From Candidatus Poribacteria bacterium (GTDB lineage: Bacteria; Abyssobacteria; SURF-5), in the NCBI GenBank assembly GCA_016215705.1, contig JACRIR010000127.1:1-39752 (forward strand): DNA of 39,752 nt, written 5' to 3'. Each line of letters opens with the position of its first letter. Position 1 is the first letter of the stretch. Position numbers and translations under genes: made by a program. The notes under the pieces were generated by a model, which searched no databases, had not been told where the DNA came from, and saw nothing but the letters and a program-made list of their open reading frames with translations. Positions 1 to 8,471 of the stretch are shown piece after piece.

Positions 1-1777
1 CATAAGCCGTCAGTCTGATTCCGTCCAGTGACGGAGGCGGAAGAATACGCAACTCGAAATCCTTCCCGCTTCGCGGCTCCAATGCGCCGAGTGACACCTT
101 GTTATGTCGCGAGACTATGAAGCATTGTTTCAGCGGAAACGGCAAGGCGCTCTCGATGCGCCCCGTGAGGACGCCATGCTCCAGATTCAAGGAACACGAT
201 ATCGCATCTGCATGTTTGGCAACTGATTGGAATTCCAGGAATTTCATTCCCCACATCGGAATCTCGATGTCGGATACTTTCACTCTGTCGCCAAAGTAGC
301 GCATCTGTAGCGGGAACCGGCCCACTTTTTTAACTTCATCCCAGCTCGTCACCATGATCGGATCGACAACATGAGGGATGTGACCATCCGTTTCGAGCGC
401 CGACAGTTGGAAAAGCCCCTTGCGTGGGGATAGAACGCCCACATATCGACGGTGGTCAAAGACGGTATCTCCCGCTTTTCCTACTGTCACGGCCCTAGTT
501 ACTTTTATTGCCTTATCTCCTTTCAGGGACAATCCGGCGCAAAACGCCCCGATTCCCAGCAGGAGAGTCACGACGGGGATCGTCAGGAGAATGAATTCCC
601 TTCTGTCGAGTTTTCTGAGGAGCGCATAGTTGATCGGCCCCAACACCACGACCAGGACGATGAGATAAACGGCGACCGGCCCGAAAACGTTCTGCATCTT
701 TGTCTGGGGCGCCTCGGCGACGGATTCATTCCACGACACACTTCCCTCGTTGCGTTTGCAGCGTTCCAGTATGGTCGTCCAAATCTTTCTAACGATCGGA
801 TCGGATCGACTGCGGTCTTTCAAAGAAATCTCTTGAGGATCGAACGTAAGCGCCCAAAGGAAACCAATGCCTGCCTCATGCCGCAGGATAAGCGGCGTCT
901 CCTGGGTCTTCAAGAAAATATCGCGGTTTTCCGCCGCGATTTCGAGCGAATCAAGTCTCTCAATCGAGTCCGGGCCCTCGTCGCAAAACGCTGCCAACGC
1001 ATAAGGAGACATGATGGTTCTTCTCCCCGAGTATTCGAATCCGGAGAGCGACTTGAGCCGTTGGTCGGAGGCGTTCGCGTCAAGTCCGGCTGACGTGAAC
1101 ACGACATTGCCTCCTCTATACAACCATGAGGCGAAGGCATCGAACTGCTCAGCGGTCAGAGAAGAGAGTTTGACATTGTCAACGATCACACACTCGAGCG
1201 CGTGATAGAACGTCCAGTCTTTTCCGAGAGATGATGGAGAGAGAAACATCGTCTTTATGTCGTATCGCATCTTGATGCTGGGGATGATATTGAAAGATTC
1301 AGGCTGCGACGTGAGTACCAGGACGAACGTTTCCCTGCCTCTTTCCAGCCGTTCCAGGAAATGGGCTTGTTGAAGAAGCCGGCGTCCATCCTTTGAGATT
1401 TGGAGGATGATGTAATTCGAATTCGGCGTAAGATAGATAGGTATCGACAATTCGGCAGCCGCATCGCCGTGATGGCTTGACAATGAGGCTGAATAATGCC
1501 GGAGCGTTTTCACCTCGTGTCCCTGACGCTGCGAGATCGTCAGAACGACATCAACCGGGGCCATGTTCGCGATTTCCGGGTCGATTTCAAGGGCAACGGT
1601 CGCCCATGTCCTGGCCTTATAATTGCCGTCCACGCCGATATTAACCTTGACGCGCGGGTCATTCTGCGCGAATGAATGGGACTGCGCAAGGAGGGTTAGA
1701 ACAATCAGACCGGAAAGGAATATGGGCTTTGTTCGCGCGAGTTTGGCCGTCAAAAGGTTTGGACAGGGAAATCGCAA
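1..1777 (-). CDS. Exported membrane protein with amidotransferase-like fold, 3' end outside window
   Basis: A frame of 592 codons without a stop runs off the left edge, so the C-terminus is missing. I chose a TTG start at 1777-1775 because AGAGG (1788-1784) lies 6 bases upstream. It gives a signal peptide of about 38 residues (hydrophobic FLSGLIVLTLLAQSHS, cleavage near SFA-Q). Residues about 190-260 resemble the Rossmann-like GATase1-like region found in related membrane proteins (LSSLTAEQFDAFASWL followed by RGGNVVF). Two membrane segments follow near residues 362-385 and 393-417, separated by the short linker LRKLDRREF. This layout, a long periplasmic part and then paired helices with the GPINYxLLRxLDRRE signature, is seen in uncharacterised proteins encoded near Bat/VWA or ABC-export genes. 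The function is unknown. Plus-strand frames here are antisense shadows. Confidence 0.8.
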   Translation of the reverse strand, partial: MRFPCPNLLTAKLARTKPIFLSGLIVLTLLAQSHSFAQNDPRVKVNIGVDGNYKARTWATVALEIDPEIANMAPVDVVLTISQRQGHEVKTLRHYSASLSSHHGDAAAELSIPIYLTPNSNYIILQISKDGRRLLQQAHFLERLERGRETFVLVLTSQPESFNIIPSIKMRYDIKTMFLSPSSLGKDWTFYHALECVIVDNVKLSSLTAEQFDAFASWLYRGGNVVFTSAGLDANASDQRLKSLSGFEYSGRRTIMSPYALAAFCDEGPDSIERLDSLEIAAENRDIFLKTQETPLILRHEAGIGFLWALTFDPQEISLKDRSRSDPIVRKIWTTILERCKRNEGSVSWNESVAEAPQTKMQNVFGPVAVYLIVLVVVLGPINYALLRKLDRREFILLTIPVVTLLLGIGAFCAGLSLKGDKAIKVTRAVTVGKAGDTVFDHRRYVGVLSPRKGLFQLSALETDGHIPHVVDPIMVTSWDEVKKVGRFPLQMRYFGDRVKVSDIEIPMWGMKFLEFQSVAKHADAISCSLNLEHGVLTGRIESALPFPLKQCFIVSRHNKVSLGALEPRSGKDFELRILPPPSLDGIRLTAY

Positions 1778-2013
1778 AACCCACCTCTTGTTGGACGCTC
1801 ACGAAGCAAACATGGGAGGACAACGTGAAGAATACAGCCGGTTGACCCCTCCCAAAGATGGAAATCTCTCAACCTGGCAGTCGAAGAAGATGCGAAAAAC
1901 CGACGTATTTGCGCAAACTGCTGATTAACTCAGAGTGTTGCGCCTTCAGTCGGGCTAATGCTAGCACATTTGACCATTCTCAGTCAAGTCACGCTTGCCG
2001 TGAATGTAGATCG

Positions 2014-2817
2014 TCATGAATCCTGCTTGAATGACGGCCTGCGTTTCTGGATGAAGGAGGATGAGCCCTCGATGATATCGTAGCTGTCGAGAACGGTCTG
2101 GCCGACTTCGGCCTCGATGCGAAGTCCTTCCTCGAGCGGACGGCCGTATCCCATGAGAGCGGCTTGCTTGTCAGTCCGGAGAGCGCCCTGCGGCAGTTTG
2201 CATATTTGCAACGCCAGCTCTTTTGCGCGTTTCAGCGCCTGACCTTGCGGAACAACCTCGTTCGCCAGACCGATGCGATAAGCTTCCTTTGCATCGATGA
2301 ATCTGCCCGTGACAATCATCTCCATCGCCCATCCCATTCCCACTATACGGGGAAGGCGCTGGGTGCCGCCGTCGAGGAGCGGCACATTCCATCGCCGGCA
2401 TGCGACCCCGAATTGCGCGTTCTCGGTCGCGATCCGTATGTCGGCGAGACAGGAAAGCTCGAGGCCTCCCGCAAGCGCGTATCCGTTGACGGCTGCAATG
2501 ATGGGCTTATATATGTCCACCTGTCGCGTGTAGCCCATGTATCCGGGTCCATGAGTTATGAAGCGCCGTTTTTCATGGCGAGTCGCATCGGGCGCCGGCC
2601 CAAGCGTCTGAAGGTTTCTCAAGTCCGCGCCGGCGCAAAAAGCCACGTCACCCGCGCCGGTGAGAATGGCCACATACAAGTCCTCATCGTCCCGGAACGT
2701 TTTCCATGCTTCCTCAAGGAGCGTCGCTGTCTCGCCGTCGACGCAGTTGCGCACTTCCGGCCGATTTATTGTGATAACCAAAACCTGATCTTCTCTCTCC
2801 GCCAATACCTTGCTCAT
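2014..2817 (-). CDS. Enoyl-CoA hydratase/isomerase (crotonase) family protein
   Basis: 267 residues, the usual crotonase length. The oxyanion-hole regions are present: AFCAGADL near residue 60 and AAVNGYALAGGLEL near 109-121, which carries E120, equivalent to rat hydratase Glu144. The second catalytic Glu (Glu164 in rat) should follow AQFG but is replaced: the sequence reads FGVACRRWNVPLLDGGTQRL with C140 at that position. Standard syn-hydration of enoyl-CoA is therefore doubtful, and an isomerase, hydrolase or decarboxylase role on an acyl-CoA is equally possible. GGAGG lies 6 bases before the ATG. No other beta-oxidation gene is adjacent. Downstream on the same strand, 236 bases away, is the exported membrane protein gene. 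Confidence 0.9.
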   Translation of the reverse strand: MSKVLAEREDQVLVITINRPEVRNCVDGETATLLEEAWKTFRDDEDLYVAILTGAGDVAFCAGADLRNLQTLGPAPDATRHEKRRFITHGPGYMGYTRQVDIYKPIIAAVNGYALAGGLELSCLADIRIATENAQFGVACRRWNVPLLDGGTQRLPRIVGMGWAMEMIVTGRFIDAKEAYRIGLANEVVPQGQALKRAKELALQICKLPQGALRTDKQAALMGYGRPLEEGLRIEAEVGQTVLDSYDIIEGSSSFIQKRRPSFKQDS

Positions 2818-3145
2818 TCGCGTTCCTCCCTCAAATAAGGATATGTCTGCGATGCGCGCCGTGATTTCAGACGCTGATTCTACCGCAAAGTCGCAAGGAA
2901 CGCAAAGCCGGGAGAAACGAAAGTCTTAAGAGTTGCTGAGCCGATGCAGCAGCGCCATTGCACGCGAACTCGATTTGACATCCCGGCACATCCATGCCGC
3001 TTCACCCTGCGTTCATAGTCTCCCGCTCCACCCTGAGAAATGCGGTCTGATATAGTATAATGACATGCTGAATGATATCAAAATCAAGCTATCTATGCTT
3101 GTCTGACTTGGAAACAGCGAAGAAGCAATGGAGGATGGGCGAAAA
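2818..3145. other. Divergent intergenic region with a promoter but no gene
   Basis: This 328-base stretch separates the divergently read crotonase and TPP-enzyme genes. I see no credible ORF or RNA gene. It contains a candidate sigma70 promoter for the plus-strand gene (listed separately). The fragment CGCAAAGTCGCAAGGAACGC near 2884 looks like the degenerate intergenic repeats found elsewhere in the window. Confidence 0.6.
3033..3061 (+). promoter_or_regulatory. Candidate sigma70 promoter for the TPP-enzyme gene
   Basis: A perfect TATAAT lies at 3056-3061. A weak -35 (CTGAGA, 3033-3038) sits 17 bases upstream of it. The 5' leader to the ATG at 3146 would be about 75 bases. Confidence 0.5.
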
Positions 3146-4909
3146 ATGAAAATGAATGTCGCAACTGCTATCGTCAGGTTCCTCGAAAAAGCCGGTGTAG
3201 AAATAGCTTTTGGATACAACGGACACGGAAACTGGGCGATGCTCGACGCGATCGAGCATGAGTCAAGAATACGGGGCATCAAGGCTAATGCTGAGGATAC
3301 CGCCGTTCACATGGCCGACTGCTATTGGCGGATGCGCCGCCACGGGCCGCTGCCGGTGGTCCTGACAACGGTTGGTCCCGGCAACATGAACATATGCGCC
3401 GCCATGGCCAACGCTTTTTATGAATCCTCGGCCATGCTCATCCTCGCCGGAGCGGGCCCGACGCAATGGATGGACAAGGGTTGCTTCGAGGAATGCTATC
3501 GTTATGGGCCCGAAGAGTTCATCCAGGTGATCAAGCCTATCTGCAAGAAAGCCGCTCTGGTCACGAGGCCCGACACGGCTCTGGAGATCGTGGTGCGCGC
3601 ATATAAAGAAGCTCTTTCCGGCAGACCGGGTCCCGTGGTGGTTCAGTTGCCGTTCGATATTCAGCATACTGAAATCGAATTGGACGAAATCCCGATGCCC
3701 GACTTGTGGACGCACGTTCACCAGCCCGGCCCGGACCCCGAGGCAATCAATAAGGCGACCGAAATCCTGAAAGAAGCAGAGCGTCCCCTATTGCTGGCCG
3801 GAAGTGGAGTGCTCAATGCCGGGGCCGCCGGAGCGCTCATGGAGCTTGCCGAGGCATATCAAATTCCGGTGGGCACGACGTTTTCCGGGAAGGGGGCGTT
3901 TCCGGAAAACCATCCCTTGAGCGTGGGTACCATTGATCCCTCCGGCATGCGACACGGCTACCAGGCTGCCCGCGAATGCGATGTTCTCATCGCCGCCGGA
4001 GCAAGATTCCACGACTTCAACACGCTGGCGTGGTGCCTGTATCAAATCCCCGGCCAAACCCGACTGATCCACATGGACATCGATCCGATCGAGCTTTCTC
4101 GGAACTATCCCTCATCAGTCGCTCTCATAACGGACGCCCGGCTGGGATTGCAGGCGCTCAACCGAAGTCTGGCCGGCGCCAAATTGAAGTCAAAGGGATT
4201 CAAGGAATGGAGAGGCCAAATCGATGGTTGGCGCGCTGATTGGGTCGCGGAAATCGGAGAGCGCAGGAACGACCAGGGCATGCCGATCTCGAACGCAAGG
4301 ATTCTGCACGATGCCGCCAAAGTGGTCAGGGAAGTCGATCCCGAGACATCCGTGACATTCGATACCGGAAACATGCTGCTCTTTGCGCCGGCGTTCTTCG
4401 AGGCAACGTCCGTTCATATGGCTACCAACAACGGCCATTTTGCGCGAATGGGCTGGAGTTGCGGCGGGGCGCTCGGCGCAAAGCTGGCAAACAAGAAGCA
4501 TCCATCGCTGGCATTCATCGGAGACGGTTCGTTCATGATGACCGGCCTGGCGATCTCCACCGCCACCGAACACAATATAGCGGCCGTCTGGGTGGTCCTG
4601 AATAACCGTACCATCGGGATCGAGCGAGAGGCGATGGAAGCGATCTACGGGCGTTCCTCTTTCTGCGATACGAAAATGGCGGGAACCGGTGAGTCCTGGA
4701 GCCCCGACTACGTCAAAATGGCAGAATCAATGGGAGTCAAAGGCAGGAAGATCAAGGCGCCGGATGACTTTGGGCCGGCTCTCAAAGAAGCTCTGTTGAG
4801 CGACGCCCCATTTGTTCTCGATGTGGACGTGAACCCCATTGAGGAAGGTTACAGGTTGGCGCTTCTCCCTATCCCGATGAACTGGTATCAGCCAACATTG
4901 AGGGTCTAG
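3146..4909 (+). CDS. Thiamine-diphosphate-dependent enzyme, acetolactate synthase/IolD superfamily
   Basis: 587 residues with the three-domain ThDP enzyme architecture: PYR domain at about 1-165, central domain at about 185-320, PP domain at about 370-550. The catalytic Glu that activates ThDP is E50 in NAEDTAVHMADCYWR. The Mg/ThDP motif begins at GDGSFMM (about 459) and ends about 30 residues later with LNNRT. The N-terminal loop reads FGYNGHGNWAMLDA. The GHGN form resembles trihydroxycyclohexanedione hydrolase (IolD) rather than the GIPG of acetolactate synthase. TGGAGG at 3129-3134 supports ATG 3146 (MKMNVAT), matching the MKMTGGE start of the second TPP enzyme at 14304-16103. ATG 3128 is an alternative. 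No regulatory subunit (ilvN) or ilvC lies nearby. The substrate is unknown. The gene converges with the AsmA gene, 27 bases away. Confidence 0.85.
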   Translation: MKMNVATAIVRFLEKAGVEIAFGYNGHGNWAMLDAIEHESRIRGIKANAEDTAVHMADCYWRMRRHGPLPVVLTTVGPGNMNICAAMANAFYESSAMLILAGAGPTQWMDKGCFEECYRYGPEEFIQVIKPICKKAALVTRPDTALEIVVRAYKEALSGRPGPVVVQLPFDIQHTEIELDEIPMPDLWTHVHQPGPDPEAINKATEILKEAERPLLLAGSGVLNAGAAGALMELAEAYQIPVGTTFSGKGAFPENHPLSVGTIDPSGMRHGYQAARECDVLIAAGARFHDFNTLAWCLYQIPGQTRLIHMDIDPIELSRNYPSSVALITDARLGLQALNRSLAGAKLKSKGFKEWRGQIDGWRADWVAEIGERRNDQGMPISNARILHDAAKVVREVDPETSVTFDTGNMLLFAPAFFEATSVHMATNNGHFARMGWSCGGALGAKLANKKHPSLAFIGDGSFMMTGLAISTATEHNIAAVWVVLNNRTIGIEREAMEAIYGRSSFCDTKMAGTGESWSPDYVKMAESMGVKGRKIKAPDDFGPALKEALLSDAPFVLDVDVNPIEEGYRLALLPIPMNWYQPTLRV

Positions 4910-4936
4910 AAGACCGGAGTAGTGACCCTTTCACTT

Positions 4937-7534
4937 CTATTTCTTGCCTGGCAGCAACTTATCCACGGCCGCCAGTTTGACATCGGGGTGGGCGATTGGC
5001 CCGCGCGCAACGAAGTCGGTGGAGAGGATGGCCTCTTTTGTGCCTTTCAACACGCCGCCCACGATAGGCGCCTTGCCCATCAGCGAGCCCACGAAGCCGA
5101 GCGGCGTAGCCCTTATCTTCATGTCCATGATATTCTTTGCAAGGTCCATGTCGCCTTTGCATATCAAGTCGACCGTGCCGCTCTCGAAGCGCAAGTCCTT
5201 GGTGTGAGCGACCCCCCCGGCGACGCTGAAACTGCCGTCGATTTTATGAAACGAAACTCTGGTAGGGTCGAGAGTACGGCCGGCCGTTTTCGCAACATCA
5301 AGCAACGTGCTTACGCCAACCACTTCCCTGAGGCCGGGTATGAGCGAAGGGCCGACGGGAACTTGTGTAAGCAACAGGATGTCTTTCAGCAGCGAATACT
5401 CCATGATCTCTCCCTCGCGGACAGCAATCCGCAGGTTTCCGCCGAGAGATCTCAAAACATTTTCTTTTCCACCCGTCGCCATGCCGCTGATGTTTCCATT
5501 TACGTTAACCAGGCCGCTCCCTTTTGTGGAGCCCTTGTGAAACTCCGCTATCACGGTCTCGAGCGACATGTCCTTGCCCTCGAACTGCGCGGTCCAGCGC
5601 AGTCCTTCTTCTGACGGCTTGAGTTCGGATGTTCCGCTAAGGGCGCCACCGAAAACTTGAATTTGGAACGGCGAAAAGCTGTGCGAATCCGCTGAGCCTT
5701 TCCACGTGGTTGTTAGAGGACCGGTTTTGAGACCGGCTGCGTCCATCGAGTCCGCCTCGACGTTCAGTTCTATCGACATGCCTGGCCCTTCGGCTGAGGC
5801 CGGTTCATCGTCTCTGCTCTTTTCCCGGCCCACCGCGGCCGTGATTGCCCGTACGTTCAAGCTGTCGGTGTGGACTTCTCCAACCAATCTGGGGTTGGCA
5901 AAGTTGCTGATTTGCGCGTGGCCGACATGACTTGACCCCGCAAACAAGAACGAGACCGAGTCCGCCACCGCCTTTTGATTGTCCCAGGTAACGTTCGCGT
6001 TCAACTCGCGGAACGGTTCTCTCAGCGCATCGAGCTCAACCGTCGCCTTTGCAATCGCCGCCTTGCCCGTGTGAGTTATTCTGCCGTCTTCCGGACGCGC
6101 CTGCTCGACGTCCACTGCGAGAGCGAGCGAGCCTTTCTCGAAACTGGCGGAAGGCAATTGATCCAGAATCTGCAGCGGGAAATCCGAAGTAGTGACCGAT
6201 GCCTGCAGCCACGGCGTTGAGGCGGGGGCAGCTCGCCCTTTTCCAGCGACCTCCGCTCCAGCGACCAGTAGTTCGAGATCATTCACGATGAGTTCAGCCG
6301 GCATGACGTAGCGGACATCAAACGAGAGCGAGGCCGGCGCGCCACGTTGTTTCCGCATGAGCTTAGGAAAAGTTATCTCTGCTTCCTTGAGGTTCAAATC
6401 TCCCTTCACATCAAATCTCTTTTCGATGGCAACTACGGAAACCGGACCGGTAACTGCGCCGGCGGGTTCGAGCCTTTCCAACGCCTCGACGCCGGGGATT
6501 GCCTGCGCGTCCTCGAGCATGAATCTGACCCTTCCTTCGAGACTGATTTTCCGCCCGCTTGATCCGATGCCGTTCACCACGCCCGAAAGAGAGGCTTTGC
6601 TTCGGCCGAACAAAGCGTCGAGTGACGAAATCTCAAAAACGTTTTTATTGGTCTTCAACGTTCCCTTCACATTTCCTCTTGTCGCAATGCCGGCGGTGGC
6701 AAGTCTATTCATGGAAAAGGAGCTCTTGATGGTCAAGGAATCGAGGCGACCCGAAACGCTCCCGCTGAGTTCGACTATCGTTGCTTTTTTGGAAATAAGG
6801 GCGGGCCCGAAATTCCTCAACGGGCCTTCTTTCTCCACACGAACGTCCGTCTCAAAATCGAGAACAGGGTTCGAGTCCGACAGATGGGATAAAGTCCCGG
6901 ACGTTTTTGCCTGCACGGCGGGAAGGGAAATCGACGCTGAATCAAACCTGATGAGGTCGTTGTTCAAGTCGACGGTGGCCCTCGCTTTTGACACCTCGAC
7001 GCGAATCCCCGATTTTTTGTCGTGAACATGCAAGACACCTTGACGGATAGCTATCGGGCCGATTTCCGTTTCAGGTGAAGTCTTGGCCGTCTCTTCCTTC
7101 GTAGGGGGTTCACTCGAGCCGAGCCGTCCGATGAGGTCTTCCACGTTCCATTTCCCGGTTATGTCGCGATCAAATTCGAGCTCCGGCGCAGTGACGACAA
7201 TGTTCTCCACGATATATCTCTTGTTGAGAAGTTCCCGCGTATCCAGGTCGAGGCGGACTTTCTGTGCGGAAACCAACCTTTGGGATGTTCGCGGATCAAC
7301 AATGGTCACGTCCCACGCCACGAACTCGAGGTCAGGATAGAAACCGATGGACACTGAATCGATGGCAACAATCTGATCGAGTTTTCTCGACAACTCTCTT
7401 TCGAGCGCGGTTCTGATTTTCTCTTCCGGAAAGAATAACCAGAGAGCGACCACAGTCGCAACGCAAAGCGCTGCCACGAGCAAACCGAATTTGACGACCA
7501 GCTTGAATATCCGTTTTCGCACACTGCCGCTCAA
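4937..7534 (-). CDS. AsmA-family envelope protein
   Basis: 865 residues. A short basic N-terminus is followed by one membrane anchor (about 12-34, VVKFGLLVAALCVATVVALW) and then the AsmA signature region (FFPEEKIRTALERELSRKL, then repeated beta-strand motifs such as VAIDSVSIGFYPDLEF). The C-terminal third contains the AsmA-like C-terminal region (GREGEIMEYSLLKD-like start, GSFSVAGGVAHTKDLRFES, GLREVVG). Family members such as AsmA, TamB and YhdP span the periplasm and are linked to phospholipid transport or outer-membrane assembly, so this supports a diderm cell. The start codon is TTG at 7534, since no in-frame ATG or upstream alternative exists before the TGA about 30 bases upstream. GTG 12 bases downstream is another option. 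Confidence 0.9.
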   Translation of the reverse strand: MSGSVRKRIFKLVVKFGLLVAALCVATVVALWLFFPEEKIRTALERELSRKLDQIVAIDSVSIGFYPDLEFVAWDVTIVDPRTSQRLVSAQKVRLDLDTRELLNKRYIVENIVVTAPELEFDRDITGKWNVEDLIGRLGSSEPPTKEETAKTSPETEIGPIAIRQGVLHVHDKKSGIRVEVSKARATVDLNNDLIRFDSASISLPAVQAKTSGTLSHLSDSNPVLDFETDVRVEKEGPLRNFGPALISKKATIVELSGSVSGRLDSLTIKSSFSMNRLATAGIATRGNVKGTLKTNKNVFEISSLDALFGRSKASLSGVVNGIGSSGRKISLEGRVRFMLEDAQAIPGVEALERLEPAGAVTGPVSVVAIEKRFDVKGDLNLKEAEITFPKLMRKQRGAPASLSFDVRYVMPAELIVNDLELLVAGAEVAGKGRAAPASTPWLQASVTTSDFPLQILDQLPSASFEKGSLALAVDVEQARPEDGRITHTGKAAIAKATVELDALREPFRELNANVTWDNQKAVADSVSFLFAGSSHVGHAQISNFANPRLVGEVHTDSLNVRAITAAVGREKSRDDEPASAEGPGMSIELNVEADSMDAAGLKTGPLTTTWKGSADSHSFSPFQIQVFGGALSGTSELKPSEEGLRWTAQFEGKDMSLETVIAEFHKGSTKGSGLVNVNGNISGMATGGKENVLRSLGGNLRIAVREGEIMEYSLLKDILLLTQVPVGPSLIPGLREVVGVSTLLDVAKTAGRTLDPTRVSFHKIDGSFSVAGGVAHTKDLRFESGTVDLICKGDMDLAKNIMDMKIRATPLGFVGSLMGKAPIVGGVLKGTKEAILSTDFVARGPIAHPDVKLAAVDKLLPGKK

Positions 7535-7572
7535 TGCGAAATGTTTCCCTTCATCTCATGAGAAATCGCCGG

Positions 7573-7613
7573 CTTATTCGGGGACACCATGCGATATGGT
7601 GTCCCCGAATAAG
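7573..7613. repeat. REP-like palindrome, copy 1
   Basis: Perfect 18-base arms (CTTATTCGGGGACACCAT, 7573-7590, and its complement 7596-7613) around a 5-base loop GCGAT. The same element recurs at 16200-16242 and 35517-35561. A trailing fragment CGAATAAGC (7629-7637) suggests a second decayed arm. There is no T-tract, so it is probably not a plain terminator. Confidence 0.95.
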
Positions 7614-7721
7614 CGCCCATCGTATTGCCGAATAAGCTCTCGCCTTTGCGGGAATGATAAACGGTCGTTCCGCCTGTTCCAATAACCTTACACCAGGAGG
7701 CCGGATTAGGCAATACAAGAC

Positions 7722-7762
7722 AAAAAGGAAGCGGAGGGTTCTTCGCGAGAAGCTCCCTCCGC
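7722..7762 (-). terminator. Rho-independent terminator of rnpB
   Basis: On the minus strand GCGGAGGG (7762-7755) pairs with CCCTCCGC (7738-7731), extended by an inner CTTCTCGCGAAG hairpin. It is followed by TTCCTTTTTG. It lies 14 bases past the rnpB core. Confidence 0.9.
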
Positions 7763-7775
7763 ATCTAGGACTCTT

Positions 7776-8179
7776 GGAGCAGGCCTATAAGCCGAGTTCT
7801 GTCTAGCTCCGCTCAAAAACGGAACCGAGACGGCCATTCCTCTGGGATGTTCGTTGCCGAACACCTCAAGCGATCCAACCCGGAGGCCAAAGGAGCGGGC
7901 CACTCCATCGCCTCCCTATTTGATCTTGCTCCGGATGGGGTTTACAAGGCCGGCAGGTCACCCTGCCGCCGGTGCGCTCTTACCGCACCATTTCACCCTT
8001 ACCGGCGCGTCTGTCGACACGGGCTCATCCCGCCTCAGCGGGATTCCGGCGGTATGTTTTCTGTTGCACTTTCCTTGGGGTCACCCCCACTCGCCGCTAG
8101 CGAGCATCCTGCCCTCTGGAGCTCGGACTTTCCTCAGCCCGGAACGCGAATGCCGGGCCGCGGCCATCCAGCCTACTCC
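7776..8179 (-). ncRNA. rnpB: RNase P RNA (M1 RNA), bacterial type A-like
   Basis: The catalytic RNA of RNase P, which removes tRNA 5' leaders. The minus strand shows the conserved 5' core GAGGAAAGTCCGAGCTCC (8134-8117 region) and the 3' core AGAACTCGGCTTATAGGCC. The ends pair as helix P1: GGAGTAGGC at the 5' end with GCCTGCTCC at the 3' end, including one G-U pair, which sets the limits given. Length about 404 nt, normal for type A. A promoter lies immediately upstream and a terminator immediately downstream. ORFs predicted across it on the plus strand are spurious. Confidence 0.97.
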
Positions 8180-8186
8180 ATATATT

Positions 8187-8216
8187 ATTATAACAAGTTT
8201 CCCCGAGCGTATACAA
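8187..8216 (-). promoter_or_regulatory. rnpB promoter
   Basis: Minus strand: -35 TTGTAT (8216-8211), 18-base spacer, perfect -10 TATAAT (8192-8187). The -10 ends 7 bases before the predicted RNA 5' end at 8179, as expected for +1. Confidence 0.88.
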
Positions 8217-8379
8217 GTGATGAAAACCACATCAACTCGCAAAAGGAGATTCCTCGCATTGCTCATACTATGCTGTGTCCGCCACGAGATGAGTAACATC
8301 CCGGATTTGTGGACTATGTTACAATCTTGTTATCCGGCTTCGCAAACCGACGCAGGACGGGCTCTTGCAGCGCCCTGAT

Positions 8380-8409
8380 TTGCCAAACGAATCTGTGCTA
8401 TGCTACAAT
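8380..8409 (+). promoter_or_regulatory. Candidate promoter of the HDOD gene
   Basis: TTGCCA (8380-8385), 18-base spacer, TACAAT (8404-8409). It lies about 60 bases before the HDOD ATG. A second TATGTTACAAT-like sequence at 8317-8333 lacks a clear -35. Confidence 0.6.
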
Positions 8410-8471
8410 ACGCGCGAACCCGAGGTAAACGAGCGTGAAGGCGAAACCTGTGTGGGATACCGTCTGAGGAT

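Noticed and set aside
452-1093. 213-codon open frame on the plus strand
   Set aside because: Lies opposite the 592-codon exported protein frame that has a signal peptide and membrane helices.
2164-2838. 224-codon open frame on the plus strand
   Set aside because: Antisense to the crotonase, which is complete with a good ribosome site.
7847-8378. Two overlapping plus-strand frames of 149 and 174 codons
   Set aside because: They cover the RNase P RNA gene; the conserved RNA core, promoter and terminator explain the sequence.
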